A stretch of 64,000 bases of DNA from Leptospiraceae bacterium (GTDB taxonomy: Bacteria; Spirochaetota; Leptospiria; Leptospirales; Leptospiraceae), in the NCBI GenBank assembly GCA_016708435.1, contig JADJFV010000004.1, positions 248,001-312,000 on the forward strand, given 5' to 3'. The first letter of the stretch is position 1, and every line of letters starts with the position of its first letter. The position numbers were made by a program, and so were the translations under genes. The notes beneath the pieces were generated by a model. The model was not told the DNA's origin and ran no database searches. It saw only the letters and a program-made list of their open reading frames with translations. Positions 27,945-37,863 of this stretch are shown in pieces.

Positions 27945-29114
27945 TTATTTGAATGCTCTTACAATGTCCTTGTATTTGTCGAATCCTTTTTCGTCGTTGT
28001 TTGAGCCTGTAATCTCGGCTCCCACGTAATAAGTATCTTCCAATTTATAGATATGCTTTGCATTTAAAGAAAAACGCATTGGCACCGTCATTTTAAATAC
28101 TATGTCCATTGAAAAAGTGGGTTTCGTTTTGAGTGCTTGAAAAATATAATCCGAAGTCACTTCTAAAAGAATTCCCTGCTCTGATACATTGACTATATTT
28201 TGTTTCTCATCGATGGAAGCGGTGCTTGAATCCATGATTCGTTTTTTAATTGTATAGGCGATGATTTCAAAGTATTCCAAATTTCCTTGAGTAATAGGAG
28301 ATTGACTTTCGTTATAACAGTATCCAATCACAACATCTTCTTTACCTGATTTAAAAATAATCGGATAATAAATAAAAGACTGAATTAGATCTTTGCGCAA
28401 TGCAGCAATCTTTTCATCTAATAAGAATTCTTCTTCATAGTAAGCCTTTAAATCAAAGGTCGGGATGTCTTTAGAGGATTGCATTGTTGCTGTATTCGTA
28501 ATAAAAAGCGGAAGGCCATGTTTAATAATAATTTCCTCTTCCTCTTTTAGATCATCTCTGTTGAATAAAGGCACAATCTTAGAGCGGGGATATTTGGTTT
28601 TTAGAGTTTTGTCTACTTCACTAAAAATTACTTCTGTAGAAAAACCGAGAGCGGTCTTAATATCCAAATCAATCTTAGCCACTAAAAAGTTTCCGGCGTG
28701 GACAGGATTTGTTTCTGTAGAAAAACGCTCTGTTCTTCGAGTTCTCTTTGCGATCTTTACTTGCCTGAGTGTGCAAGCGTGAGATTTGTCTTTTGAGCTA
28801 ACCCGTTCAAAGAGCAACTCAAAGTATTTTTCTCTTGCGTATTTGTATAAAACAATTTCTCGATCTTCGGAAAGTGTATTTTCATTCATCACCTCAATGA
28901 CGAATGAATTTTTTCCGATGGCAGGTTTAATGGTTACTGTTGGTTTGCCGCTGTATTGTTTAATAAAGGGATCTTTCAATAGATAGTTTTGAGATACATG
29001 CTCTAACATTTTATCAACATTGGTTTCAACAGACTCCCATTCCCTAGGAGCCTGTAAAATCGTTGTCATTCGTCTGAAAGAATCTTTTTTATTAGTTTTT
29101 GTATCTAGTGCCAA
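27945..29114 (-). CDS. DUF1577 protein with PilZ-like C-terminus
   Basis: 389 residues, matching my recollection of DUF1577 proteins, which I know only from Leptospira. The C-terminal part (about residues 275-385) contains QNIVNVSEQGILLEV, which resembles the D/NxSxxG half of a PilZ domain, and an arginine cluster (KIAKRTRRTERFS) occurs earlier, around residues 120-135. A c-di-GMP-binding role is therefore possible but not demonstrated. It has no signal peptide. It lies 12 nt downstream of the OmpA/PD40 gene on the same strand and probably shares its transcript. Confidence 0.7.
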   Translation of the reverse strand: MALDTKTNKKDSFRRMTTILQAPREWESVETNVDKMLEHVSQNYLLKDPFIKQYSGKPTVTIKPAIGKNSFVIEVMNENTLSEDREIVLYKYAREKYFELLFERVSSKDKSHACTLRQVKIAKRTRRTERFSTETNPVHAGNFLVAKIDLDIKTALGFSTEVIFSEVDKTLKTKYPRSKIVPLFNRDDLKEEEEIIIKHGLPLFITNTATMQSSKDIPTFDLKAYYEEEFLLDEKIAALRKDLIQSFIYYPIIFKSGKEDVVIGYCYNESQSPITQGNLEYFEIIAYTIKKRIMDSSTASIDEKQNIVNVSEQGILLEVTSDYIFQALKTKPTFSMDIVFKMTVPMRFSLNAKHIYKLEDTYYVGAEITGSNNDEKGFDKYKDIVRAFK

Positions 29115-29126
29115 TTTTTCTATCCT

Positions 29127-31169
29127 CTAATTTAACTTTCTAAAATTTACCCTTCTATTCTTTGCTCGACCTTCTTCTGTTTCGTTGTCACCTTGAGGTT
29201 GAGAATACCAATATGCCTTAGTTGTAATTCGCTTTGCATCGATTCCTTTTGAAACCAAGTATTCCTTTACTAGTTCAGCTCTTTTTTCGCTCAGTTTTAG
29301 GTTAAATTCCTTACCAGCGATGTTATCTGTGTGTCCACCGATTTCAAATAAATCTAGGGGATTCAATTTAAGATATGCCACTAACTTATCAAGCAATTTA
29401 ATTTGTTCTTTTGCTAATTTGTATTCATTGAATTCATAATATACGATAGTGCTATATATTTTTTCAAAGTCCTTTGTCATTCGTAAGAAGATTTCGATTG
29501 TCATGTTTCCTGATGGAGTGTAATCTCCCTCATTAATAATCAAAGTCTCATCTTGATATCCAGGTGCTTTTCCATGAAGCTCGAAACTCTTTGTAGGCTT
29601 CTCGGCTAATAGGAATTTTTCCTTTTCTTTCTTGAGTTGTATTCCTTTCTTTTCTGTCTCTGTAAATACTGTTACGGAACCAGTCAAAATTTCTTTTTTC
29701 GTTTTATGATCTCTTAGTATGACAATTAGACCGTCTTGTTTTTTCTCTTCTATAGTTGGTTTATCCGTTTTAGTTGGAGTATCTTTTGCATCTTTTGGAG
29801 TTTCCGCAGGCTTGTTATCTTTTGCAGGAGGCTCTGCTTCCTCGTCTTTCTTAATTGGCATTAAAACAATTTTTACGTATTTGGATTTTTTTTGACCAAC
29901 GGAGCCACGGAGATCTAGAGAAAACTCAGTTGGATAATAATCGGGTGCAGAAACTTCAATTTTATAAAGAGAATTTGTAAATAGCTTAGTCGCAAAGTTT
30001 TTTGGATGATCTTTGGAGATATCTCCGCCAATTCTCTCAGAAGTAATAATACTAACAACGCCTTTATTGTTCGATATTTTAATTGAAGAGGCAATTCCAA
30101 TCATTGTTTCCTCTGAACCATCAATTACTAAACCGGTTAAATCAAACAGATATGGTTTACGCATTTCTTCTGGAACTTTCGCTCGGTAAATATCGAATAG
30201 CCCCTCACCACCATCTCGATTCGAAGAATAGTATGCCCAGATTCCATCGTGAGTCAATGAAATACCTTCATCGTCCATTGGACTATTAAATGGTTTTGGA
30301 AGACGATATACTTCTTTCCAAACAATCGCCTTATTCGGAGTATTCGCTGGATTTGCTCTATCTAAGGTAGTTTCTTTTTCAAACTGTTCATCCATATCTA
30401 TTCCGAAAAAATTATACTTATGATATTCATCATTTCTGTCTGAGCTAAAATAAAGAGTTAGATTATCAAAGTGAAAGTATGGCATAATCTCGTTAGACGC
30501 TGTATTTACTTTATTGCCAATGTTGATCGGACGGGACCATTTTGGATTTGGATCAGTCGCAATATTTACTCTCTCGGAAATCCAAAGATCGAATCCACCA
30601 AAACCACCCGGACGATTCGATGAGAATACTAAGTATTTGCCGTCAGGAGAGATGGCTGGCATTCTATCGTCAAAGTCTGAATTGATATCATTGAGATGAA
30701 TTGGAACTGACCATTTATCCACAGAGGCAGGAGACTCTCTGTGCGTATAATAGATATTTAACCCTTTGAATCCATCTCTTCCTGTTTTAAAACTATCTCG
30801 GTCGGTATTTTCTTTTCGAACGGAAGTAAAATAGATTTCTTTGGGTCGTCCTTCTTCATCAAACTGAATTGTAAAAGGTCCATCAAATCCCATAGTACTA
30901 AGCTCAATTAGATTGATCGGCTCCATCCAAATTGGTTTTCCAGTTCTATCTTTATAATTTCTATTTTCAGAAAGCCAAAAATCCATTCCGCCCTGTCCAC
31001 CCGGACGGTTCGATTGAAATACAATGTATCGACCGTTGGGACTGATGATTGGATTGTATTCTACGTTTTGCGTATTTAGAGGAAATCCAAAATGGGTAGA
31101 CACAGAATCAGTAGAATCCTGTGCGAATAGGGAAGACATAGCTAGTGCTAGGATTAATAAATATCTCAT
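29127..31169 (-). CDS. OmpA-family protein with PD40 beta-propeller repeats
   Basis: About 680 residues from the ATG at 31169, which begins a signal peptide (MRYLLILALAMSSLFAQ). The frame is open to 31277, but the extra 36 residues would bury the signal. Repeated PD40/WD40-like blades (SPNGRYIVFQSNRPGGQGGMD, SPDGKYLVFSSNRPGGFGGFD) fill about residues 40-340. A Lys/Pro/Glu-rich linker follows, and the last 110 residues are an OmpA C-terminal peptidoglycan-binding domain (GGHTDNIAGKEFN, LSEKRAELVKEYL, NRRVNF). It is likely a periplasmic or outer-membrane protein tethered to peptidoglycan. The first blade region I quote is split here only for illustration of family membership. Confidence 0.88.
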   Translation of the reverse strand: MRYLLILALAMSSLFAQDSTDSVSTHFGFPLNTQNVEYNPIISPNGRYIVFQSNRPGGQGGMDFWLSENRNYKDRTGKPIWMEPINLIELSTMGFDGPFTIQFDEEGRPKEIYFTSVRKENTDRDSFKTGRDGFKGLNIYYTHRESPASVDKWSVPIHLNDINSDFDDRMPAISPDGKYLVFSSNRPGGFGGFDLWISERVNIATDPNPKWSRPINIGNKVNTASNEIMPYFHFDNLTLYFSSDRNDEYHKYNFFGIDMDEQFEKETTLDRANPANTPNKAIVWKEVYRLPKPFNSPMDDEGISLTHDGIWAYYSSNRDGGEGLFDIYRAKVPEEMRKPYLFDLTGLVIDGSEETMIGIASSIKISNNKGVVSIITSERIGGDISKDHPKNFATKLFTNSLYKIEVSAPDYYPTEFSLDLRGSVGQKKSKYVKIVLMPIKKDEEAEPPAKDNKPAETPKDAKDTPTKTDKPTIEEKKQDGLIVILRDHKTKKEILTGSVTVFTETEKKGIQLKKEKEKFLLAEKPTKSFELHGKAPGYQDETLIINEGDYTPSGNMTIEIFLRMTKDFEKIYSTIVYYEFNEYKLAKEQIKLLDKLVAYLKLNPLDLFEIGGHTDNIAGKEFNLKLSEKRAELVKEYLVSKGIDAKRITTKAYWYSQPQGDNETEEGRAKNRRVNFRKLN

Positions 31170-31475
31170 AGTTTTAATATCGAAATAAAAAATTAAGAAA
31201 AGGTTATATTTTTGTAAATTGTTTTTATCTTTATTCAACGCTTGCGGTAGATCAGTGCTTTGTCCGGTGGGAATCATTAATTATGTCGTAATTCATCTAA
31301 TTAACTCCACCCGATCAGGCCCGATTTCATTAAGTTAAGAAAGAAGTATGGTGGAAAATCCTTAACTTAATGAAATTGATCTCACGGCAGCAGTCGAGCT
31401 ATGTATAAAAAATTTTTCTTACTGGTAAGGGGCTAAACGATAGCCTGCTCGCCTCACAGTAAAAAAATGGAATGA
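31170..31475. other. Divergent intergenic region with a strong hairpin
   Basis: 306 bases between the OmpA/PD40 gene and the AEC transporter. A perfect 16-bp inverted repeat lies at 31324-31339 and 31361-31376 (arms atttcattaagttaag and its complement) around a 21-nt loop. I see no matching RNA gene. It could be an operator, a small RNA hairpin or a remnant of a palindromic element. Confidence 0.5.
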
Positions 31476-32381
31476 ATGCAAAATCTTTGGGTATTGATTC
31501 TATGCTTTACTTTTGGGTTTCTTTTAAAGACTACCAAGAGAATTCCTGAAAATGCACCTAAAACGTTAAACGCGTTTATTTTATACATTTCCCTGCCCGC
31601 TCAGATTCTGCTTTATACTAGAAACATTAGCTTCTCCGCCGAATTCTTATTACCCGCCGGTATGGCTTGGATTTTATTTCTATCAATCGTAACAATTCTA
31701 TTTATTCTAAAAAAGTTTTCCCTGATAGATTCTAAGACTTTTGGATGTTTGGTGTTAACCGCCGGGTTTGGAAATACTTCTTTTCTAGGTCTTCCAATGA
31801 TAGAAATCTTTTTTGGAAAAGAATTTAACTCCATCGGAATTATTTGCGATCAACTAGGAACCTTTTTAATTCTATCATTAGTAGGAATTCCAATTGCTCT
31901 TCATCAATCTTCTACTTCTACAGAAATACATACAGTTCTAAAAAGAATTTTGACTTTTCCTCCTTTCCTTGCTTTCTCATTGGCTTTTGGCTTGTCTGGA
32001 ATCACATTCAGTCCCATTGTTATGAGCGGATTATCTAGATTAGGCGATACACTTGCTCCTTTAGCACTCTTCAGTGTAGGATTTCAATTTAGTCCTAAAA
32101 GAATCGGTAATAGAAAAAAAGATTTACTCATGGGCTTAGCGCTAAAGATGGTATTAGCCCCACTGATCGTATATTTGCTCTATTTCATTTTGTTAAAGAA
32201 TACATCAATGGCTTCTAAGATTTCTGTCTTCGAAGCAGCTATGCCTCCTATGATTACAGGCGGAATTGTTGCGGCTGATAACGATTTGGCGCCAGAGCTA
32301 GCGTCTATGATGATTGCGATGGGAGTTTTGGTATCGGTAATCACATTACCGATTTGGAAAATATTACTAAATCAGTATTGA
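31476..32381 (+). CDS. AEC family transporter
   Basis: 301-residue integral membrane protein of the auxin-efflux-carrier (AEC) family, with about ten hydrophobic helices in two halves. Family motifs include LTAGFGNTSFLGLPMIEIFFG in the first half (conserved N and P in a broken helix) and an equivalent helix near EAAMPPMITGGIVAADNDL in the second. Bacterial members export or import small carboxylates or malonate, but the substrate cannot be read from sequence. It is convergent with the PIN-type pair, with only nine bases between the stops. Confidence 0.85.
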   Translation: MQNLWVLILCFTFGFLLKTTKRIPENAPKTLNAFILYISLPAQILLYTRNISFSAEFLLPAGMAWILFLSIVTILFILKKFSLIDSKTFGCLVLTAGFGNTSFLGLPMIEIFFGKEFNSIGIICDQLGTFLILSLVGIPIALHQSSTSTEIHTVLKRILTFPPFLAFSLAFGLSGITFSPIVMSGLSRLGDTLAPLALFSVGFQFSPKRIGNRKKDLLMGLALKMVLAPLIVYLLYFILLKNTSMASKISVFEAAMPPMITGGIVAADNDLAPELASMMIAMGVLVSVITLPIWKILLNQY

Positions 32382-32390
32382 TTTTTAAAA

Positions 32391-32868
32391 TCAGGTATCT
32401 AGATAAGGTAATAAATTATGCAAATTCATTACTTTTTTTTTATATTTAGTAATTAAATAAGCAATCAATTCTAAATCAAAGGACAAGAATAAAACATCTT
32501 TCTTATCTAATATTTCAAAAATTAAAGTATCTATTAATCCTAGCGTTTCAAAGCATTCTATTTTCGATGCGGCTTTACTCTCAATATAAATCTCATTATC
32601 ATAGAATTTCATTAACTTGTTTAATTCCGCGTAACAGATAGAAAGCTTCTTAGGATTTTTATCAATATTTCCAAGTATATTTGTTACTTCCGTAATTATA
32701 TTTGGAGTAGTATGAATTTTTGTCTTTTGAAAGTATTTATCTAGATAAGACAAAAGAATATTAGCCACTTTGGGATCAATAGACTTTCCCATTGTTCTAT
32801 ATGTTTTTTACGTTTGATAACCAGTTAATATATTCGATTACAATATTTGCATCTAATAAATCCTGAAT
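32391..32868 (-). pseudogene. PIN-domain toxin-like gene, frameshifted near its start
   Basis: The intact frame (32391-32792, 133 aa) has the second half of a PIN-like domain: TPNIITEVTNIL, GLIDTLIFEIL, and LFLSFDLELIAYL. The expected first strand with its Asp lies upstream in another frame as DLLDANIVIEYINWL. Removing one A from the six-A run (32814-32819) joins the frames as NVKTYRTMGKSID. No ordinary start codon precedes DLLDAN, so the N-terminus is uncertain. PIN proteins are metal-dependent ribonucleases. The upstream small gene (32869-33204) is probably its partner. I infer a toxin-antitoxin type pair, possibly intact in the real genome. Confidence 0.55.
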
Positions 32869-33204
32869 TTAAAAAGAATTAAGCTTGATGGTGGTGAACC
32901 TTCCATATTTATTTTGTCTTGGATTCATTTCTCTTATTCCCATCGAAATAAATTCCAGACTAGAACGATCAAAGTAAAATGTTCGGTATTTTCTGACTTC
33001 AATAAAATCATTCGGATCAGGATAAGGGTTACCATCATCAACGCCAACGAACCTGTTACGAGAATATCCGATAGTTATATATATTTCAGAATTATTGGAA
33101 GAAAATTCCTCAATTTCAATGTCAAAAATATTCGTATCTTGAACTGTTTGCTTTAAAATATCCGTGCAGGTATCGGCAATTAATTTAAAATTGATTTGTT
33201 CCAT
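32869..33204 (-). CDS. Small hypothetical protein, likely partner of the PIN-like gene
   Basis: 111 residues and no recognised family. It has an acidic N-terminal half and a conserved-looking YRTFYFDRSSLEFISMGIREM near the C-terminus. It ends directly where the PIN frame begins, so the two are translated together. By position it could be the antitoxin of the PIN-like protein, but I see no DNA-binding motif. The start is the ATG at 33204, and a TA-rich region with no clear promoter lies upstream. Confidence 0.5.
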   Translation of the reverse strand: MEQINFKLIADTCTDILKQTVQDTNIFDIEIEEFSSNNSEIYITIGYSRNRFVGVDDGNPYPDPNDFIEVRKYRTFYFDRSSLEFISMGIREMNPRQNKYGRFTTIKLNSF

Positions 33205-33261
33205 AATGTCTTATCCTGAATGGAATATTCAATAATGTCAATATTTTTTTATTGAAGAATC

Positions 33262-33690
33262 CTACTTAAAAGTAGGATTTACTTTTTCGATGGCGATTTT
33301 TGCTTTTTCTAAAACTTTCTCGCGTTTGATTGGCTTTACCATGTAGTCTATCGCACCGTTGTCGAGAAGACTTTTGATAACGCCTGGAGAATTTTCTTCG
33401 GAAATGAAAAATATCTTAGGTAAAATTCCACCTTGTTCTTTCATTTCCCAGAACGCCGCATAACCGTCCATAACCGGTAGACTCACTTCCATGAAGATAA
33501 GATCGACTAGCCGGTTCTCCTTATACATATTGATCAAGTCTCTTCCGGTTTCAGCGATTCCAATAATCTTGTAACCTTCTGATTCCAGAATTTGTTGGAG
33601 TTGTTTTAACTGAAATTTAGACGGCTCCGCTATGATAACGCTATACGGTCTTCCGTTTGGTGAGATTCCTTGTGGTTGGTATTGAGCCAT
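33262..33690 (-). CDS. Stand-alone response-regulator receiver with Glu at the phospho-acceptor site
   Basis: 142-residue CheY-like receiver domain without output domain. The pattern E-V-S-L-P-V-M-D-G aligns with the D-x-x-x-P-x-M-D-G acceptor loop, so residue 68 is Glu (codon GAA) where the phosphorylated Asp normally is. The conserved Lys is present in VKPIKREK and Ser in FFISEE. The usual N-terminal acidic pair is reduced to AEPS. Glu at this site often mimics the phosphorylated state, so this protein may be constitutively active or respond to something else. It begins one base after leuB's stop, at the end of a pgm-argD-leuB operon. Confidence 0.8.
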   Translation of the reverse strand: MAQYQPQGISPNGRPYSVIIAEPSKFQLKQLQQILESEGYKIIGIAETGRDLINMYKENRLVDLIFMEVSLPVMDGYAAFWEMKEQGGILPKIFFISEENSPGVIKSLLDNGAIDYMVKPIKREKVLEKAKIAIEKVNPTFK

Positions 33691-33691
33691 A

Positions 33692-34776
33692 TTATCCTTT
33701 TTCGATAACCTTTTCTATTTCTTTGCCAATTTCTTCTGTGCCTAGAACCTTTGCACCTTTTTCTGCGATGTCTCCAGTTCTAAAGCCCAATTTAATCACT
33801 TCTCTCACAGCATTCTCTATTTGCAAGGCTTCTTTTTCCATCGAAAAAGAATATCGTAGCATAAGAGCCGCGGAAAGAACTTGTGCGATTGGATTAGCAA
33901 TTCCTTTACCTGCGATGTCAGGAGCTGAACCACAGAAGGCTCATAGAGACCAAATCCAGATTCAGACAAAGACGCAGACGATAGCATTCCAATGGAGCCG
34001 GTTATTTGAGAAGCCTCATCGGAAAGAATATCTCCAAACATATTTTCGCAGAGCACAACATCAAATTGTTTTGGTTTTACAATGAGCTGCATTGCCGCAT
34101 TATCCACGTAGAGGTGATTTAACTCTACATCGGAAAATTCTTTTTATGAAGAGCAACTACTACTTCCCGCCAGAACACAGACGTAGTTAATACGTTTGCT
34201 TTGTCGATGCTCGTTACTTTTTTATTTCGTTTGCGGGCTGCTTCAAATGCGACACGCGCAATACGTTCGATCTCACGACGGGAATAACGCATTGTATCAT
34301 AAGCAAATTCTTCTGGACCAGAGCCTTCACGACCTTTTGGTTTTCCAAAATAAATTCCACTTGTTAATTCACGTAAAATTAAAACATCCAGTCCATCACC
34401 GATAATTTCTGCCTTAATAGGAGAAGCATTTCTAAGCTCGGAGTAAATAATCGCAGGACGAAGATTTGCAAAAGATCAAAGTGCTTGCGTAGAGGAAGTA
34501 ACGCACCACGCTCTGGTTGTAAATCGGGAGGAAGAGTTTCCCATTTAGGTCCACCAACTGAGCCAAACAAAATCGCGTCTGAAGCTTCACAGAGCTTTAA
34601 TGTTTCTTCTGGTAAAGGTTTTCCCGTTAGATCAAGTGCTGCTCCACCAACCGGTGCTTCTGTAAAAGAAAATTCAACGCCAGACTTCGCAACTGTCTTT
34701 TTTAAAACCGAGAGGGCAACACGCATTACCTCCGGACCGATTCCATCCCCTGCTAAAACTGCAATTTTTTTTCCAT
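33692..34776 (-). pseudogene. leuB: 3-isopropylmalate dehydrogenase, broken by single-base indels
   Basis: LeuB oxidatively decarboxylates 3-isopropylmalate in leucine synthesis. Stitched frames give a near full-length protein (about 362 residues): AVLAGDGIGPEV, GSVGGPKWETLP, LRELTSGIYFGKPKG, VTSIDKANVL, VDNAAMQLIV, FGDILSDEASQ and GLYEPS..GSAPDIAGKG. Four single-base shifts are needed: in the 8-A run after the ATG (near 34770), near 34470 (missing T after HFD), near 34150 (A run) and near 33937 (missing G). All motifs survive, so I think these are consensus errors rather than decay. It sits between argD and the response regulator. Confidence 0.8.
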
Positions 34777-34789
34777 GAGCTGTTTATTA

Positions 34790-36001
34790 TTACCTTTCAA
34801 AATTTGTAATGCTTCGTCTAGTCTTTCGATTCCAATGTTAAGCGGCGGCATGATTCGAATCACGGTATCCGCTGTGGAATTGACTATCAGACCTTCTTTC
34901 AAGCATTCTACTGCAATACTTTTGGAAGGTATTGTAAAATCAACTCCGATATGAAGTCCAAGACCTCTAACATCTTTGATGATTGGATATTTTGTTTTTA
35001 ATAATCTCAGTCTAGTAAAGGCAAACTCCGACAACGCAGGAACATTTTCAACAATCTCTCTGCTGATTAAAATACGAAGCGTTTCATAGGCAACAGCAGT
35101 CGCCATATGGTTTCCTCCGAATGTAGAGCCATGAGAGCCAGGACCTAAGACTCCTGCAAATGGAGTTGATACAATCAAGGCTCCAATCGGAATTCCTGAA
35201 CCCAGTGCTTTGCCTAAAGTCATTGCGTCGGGGATAATACCATAATGCTCACAGGCAAAAAGTTTTCCTGTTCTTCCCATTCCTGTTTGGATTTCATCAA
35301 AGATGAGAAGAGCATCATTTTCCTGAGTGAGTTTACGCGCTAGATTTACGAAGCTCTGGGTAAGAGGAATTATCCCCTTCCCGATTACCAATTCTAAAAA
35401 TGAGTCCAGCGATATTTCCATTGTTTCTTTTCGAATGCTCTTCTTCCTAGAGACTCTTCGCTGCTTTTACCTCAACGTATTCAAAACCAGAAGCAAATCA
35501 CCGTAACCCTCTCGGATCTTATCTTGCCCGGTCATTCCCATAGAAGCAATGGTTCTTCCGTGAAAGCTTTGTTTTAAGCTCAGCATGATCGGATTGTGTT
35601 TGTCTTTTGATACTGCATATTTTCTTGCAAGCTTAAACGCTGCTTCGCTTTGCTTCCGTTCCCGAATTACAAAAAAGAATACTTTTCCAGGAAAGCTATG
35701 TGCGATGAGTGACCTGTAGCAAGAAGAGAAGCCTCTTCTGGAATAAAAACCAATTAGATGTATGAAAGCATATCTGCTTGTTTGTGGACAACGTCGATTA
35801 TGTCCGCATCACTCTGTCCTAGATTGCTTACAGCAACACCACATAAGCAGTCAATGTATCGCTTGTTGTTTGTATCAAACAACAACCTCACCTGCCCCAT
35901 ATTTAAAAACTACATCGTATGGAGCATAATTTCCGATTAAATATTTTGCTGATCTTTCTTTACTTCAGAAAGCTTGACTTTGTTATTGCTAAATCACTCA
36001 T
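34790..36001 (-). pseudogene. argD: Acetylornithine/class-III aminotransferase, broken by single-base indels
   Basis: A class III PLP aminotransferase of ArgD type (about 404 codons), acting in arginine synthesis. The C-terminal half is readable at 34753-35421, with the PLP region IFDEIQTGMGRTG, LGKALGSGIPIGA (catalytic Lys) and HGSTFGGNHMA. The N-terminal half is in pieces: MSDLAITKSSF, NYAPYDVVFKYGAGEV, YIDCLCGVAVSNLGH, ISNW and GHS..SFPGKVFF. The intended stop is probably TAA at 34790-34792 after a missing A, 14 nt before leuB's ATG. Its ATG overlaps the end of the upstream mutase by 8 nt. ArgD versus a related omega-aminotransferase cannot be separated here. Confidence 0.72.
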
Positions 36002-37770
36002 TTAAACCTGCCAGTTTTACAAATAAAATTTCCGATTGTTTGATTTCATCGACCAATTCTTTTTTCATTCTTTCGATCTCATCTACTGCATGAGGTTGAG
36101 CGATGGAAAGAAAAGAGGAATACAGTTTAATCTTTGGCTCTGTTCCGGAGGGGCGAATTGTGAGTTTCCCACTACCAGAAAGGACTAATTGATAACATCG
36201 GAAGAAGGAAGTCCTGCGAATATATTTTTGGAACTTCTCCGTTCATCTTTTGTTTTTGTAATCTATAAAACCCTAAGATTTTTTACGTTTACCAATTGTG
36301 CTACTGACTAACTCTGTGTTTGTGTTGGCAACTTCTCTAGACTTTCTTTGATCTTTGTTTTCCAGCTTCCTTTGAGAGTGATGGATTTTAAAGACTCCAT
36401 GTATAGACCATACTTCATGTAAATTTCATTTAAGTAAGCCAGAACATCTTTTTCTCACTTAGAATTTCGAGAAGAAGAAGTGTAGAAGAAAGAGAACTTA
36501 TCACGAAGTAAATCTACAGGCAATAGCCATAAGACTCTTCTCCACCGAAGAGGAATTTTTTCTTTTTGTCTTTTTCGATTTTGGTCATCTCACTTCCGAT
36601 GAATTTAAAACCGGTCAAAACGTTTTTGAGTTTGATTTTATTTTTAGAAGCAATCTTTTCTTGTAACTCGGTGGTTACGATTGTCTTAAATACATGGTAA
36701 CCAAATTTTTCTGTCCTGCTACTTTCTCAGAGATACGCAACATGATACTTCCAATTTGATTTCCGTTTAACAGTTCGTAGCTTCCATCCTTTCTTCTAAT
36801 CCCTACACCCATTCTATCTGCATCTGGATCTGTAGCGACAAATATCTGTGCATCCATTCTTCTTGCATGAGTTTCGGATAATGCCAATGCTTCTCTTTCT
36901 TCTGGATTTGGAAATTTAACAGTTGGAAATTCTCCATTTGGTTTTTCTTGTTCGGGAACGAGAGAAACTCTTTTGTATCCAGCTTTGTTTAAGAGAGTCT
37001 TCATATACTCTCCACCGGTTCCGTGTAACGGTGAGTAGACGATACTATAATTTCTATCTTTAGCTTTGAGCTTTGTATTGTAAATAGGAGTCGCAAGGAC
37101 TTGCTTGATGTAAGCGGCAAATACCTTTTTGTCTACGTTCTTCACATACTTCTTGTAATCCGCATCTGTCTTTTTCAGAAGAGGAATTTCATTCCAATCA
37201 GAAACATTATCAATGGAAGCAATAATCTTTGCATCATCGGTGCGACTAATTGTCCACCATCGGCAAGGTATGCTTTGAATCCGTTGTATTCAGGAGGATT
37301 GTGGGAAGCAGTAACAACAACACCAGCCTGTGCTTTTAAACGTCGCACTGCGTAGGATAACATAGGGTAGGCGTAACGACTGGAAAGATTTGCACATTGA
37401 TCTTATGCTTAGCAGCAACTCCAGCGGTTACTTCTATGAATTCGCGAGAACGTCTTCTAGAGTCATAAGCGATGACAAGTGTTGTCTTTTGTTTTTGTAT
37501 TTTGCTTTAGAAATCGGCAAAAACCAAGAGCAGCGCGTCCAACGGTGTATTCATTCAGGCGACCGATACCGGAGCCAATGACACCCCTGATTCCACCGGT
37601 TCCAAATTCAAGCGGAATGGTGAATGCTTCTATTTCGGAGTTGGATTCTCCTTTTTAAACTGCGCCAACACATCGTTAGCTGTCTTTCTGATTTCTGCAG
37701 AGAAAGGAGATTCAGTCCATGCTTGAATCATCTCTTCTTTAGTGAATGTTTTATTTGTGCTCTTAGCCAT
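35994..37770 (-). pseudogene. Phosphoglucomutase/phosphomannomutase, broken by single-base indels
   Basis: Phospho-sugar mutase of about 590 residues. Readable pieces in order are MAKSTNKTFTKEEMIQAW (ATG 37770 with GGAGGACGTT ribosome site), GTGGIRGVIGSG, the phosphoserine loop VVTASHNPPEYNG, YSPLHGTGGEYM, the metal loop FVATDPDADRMGVGIR, GGEESYG and the phosphate-binding end TIRPSGTEPKIK. It ends AGLNE with TGA at 35994-35996, inside argD. The family interconverts hexose 1- and 6-phosphates. Several single-base shifts break it into short frames, two of which (36675-37145 and 37175-37363) are the longest clean parts. All key motifs are intact, so this is probably functional in the organism. 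Confidence 0.75.
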
Positions 37771-37863
37771 AACGTCCTCCGTAGATTTCCATTTCTGAAA
37801 ATCCCTACATACAAATGTATTTTAGAATGTCTGTATGTCAAGTGAAGGAAATTTGCTAGATGT

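Noticed and set aside
33692..37770. True loss of leucine and arginine synthesis by gene decay
   Set aside because: All breaks are single-base indels with conserved motifs on both sides; decay would also show stops and substitutions.
37624..37845. Plus-strand 73-residue frame over the start of the phosphohexomutase
   Set aside because: It is antisense to a recognisable mutase N-terminus with a good ribosome site.
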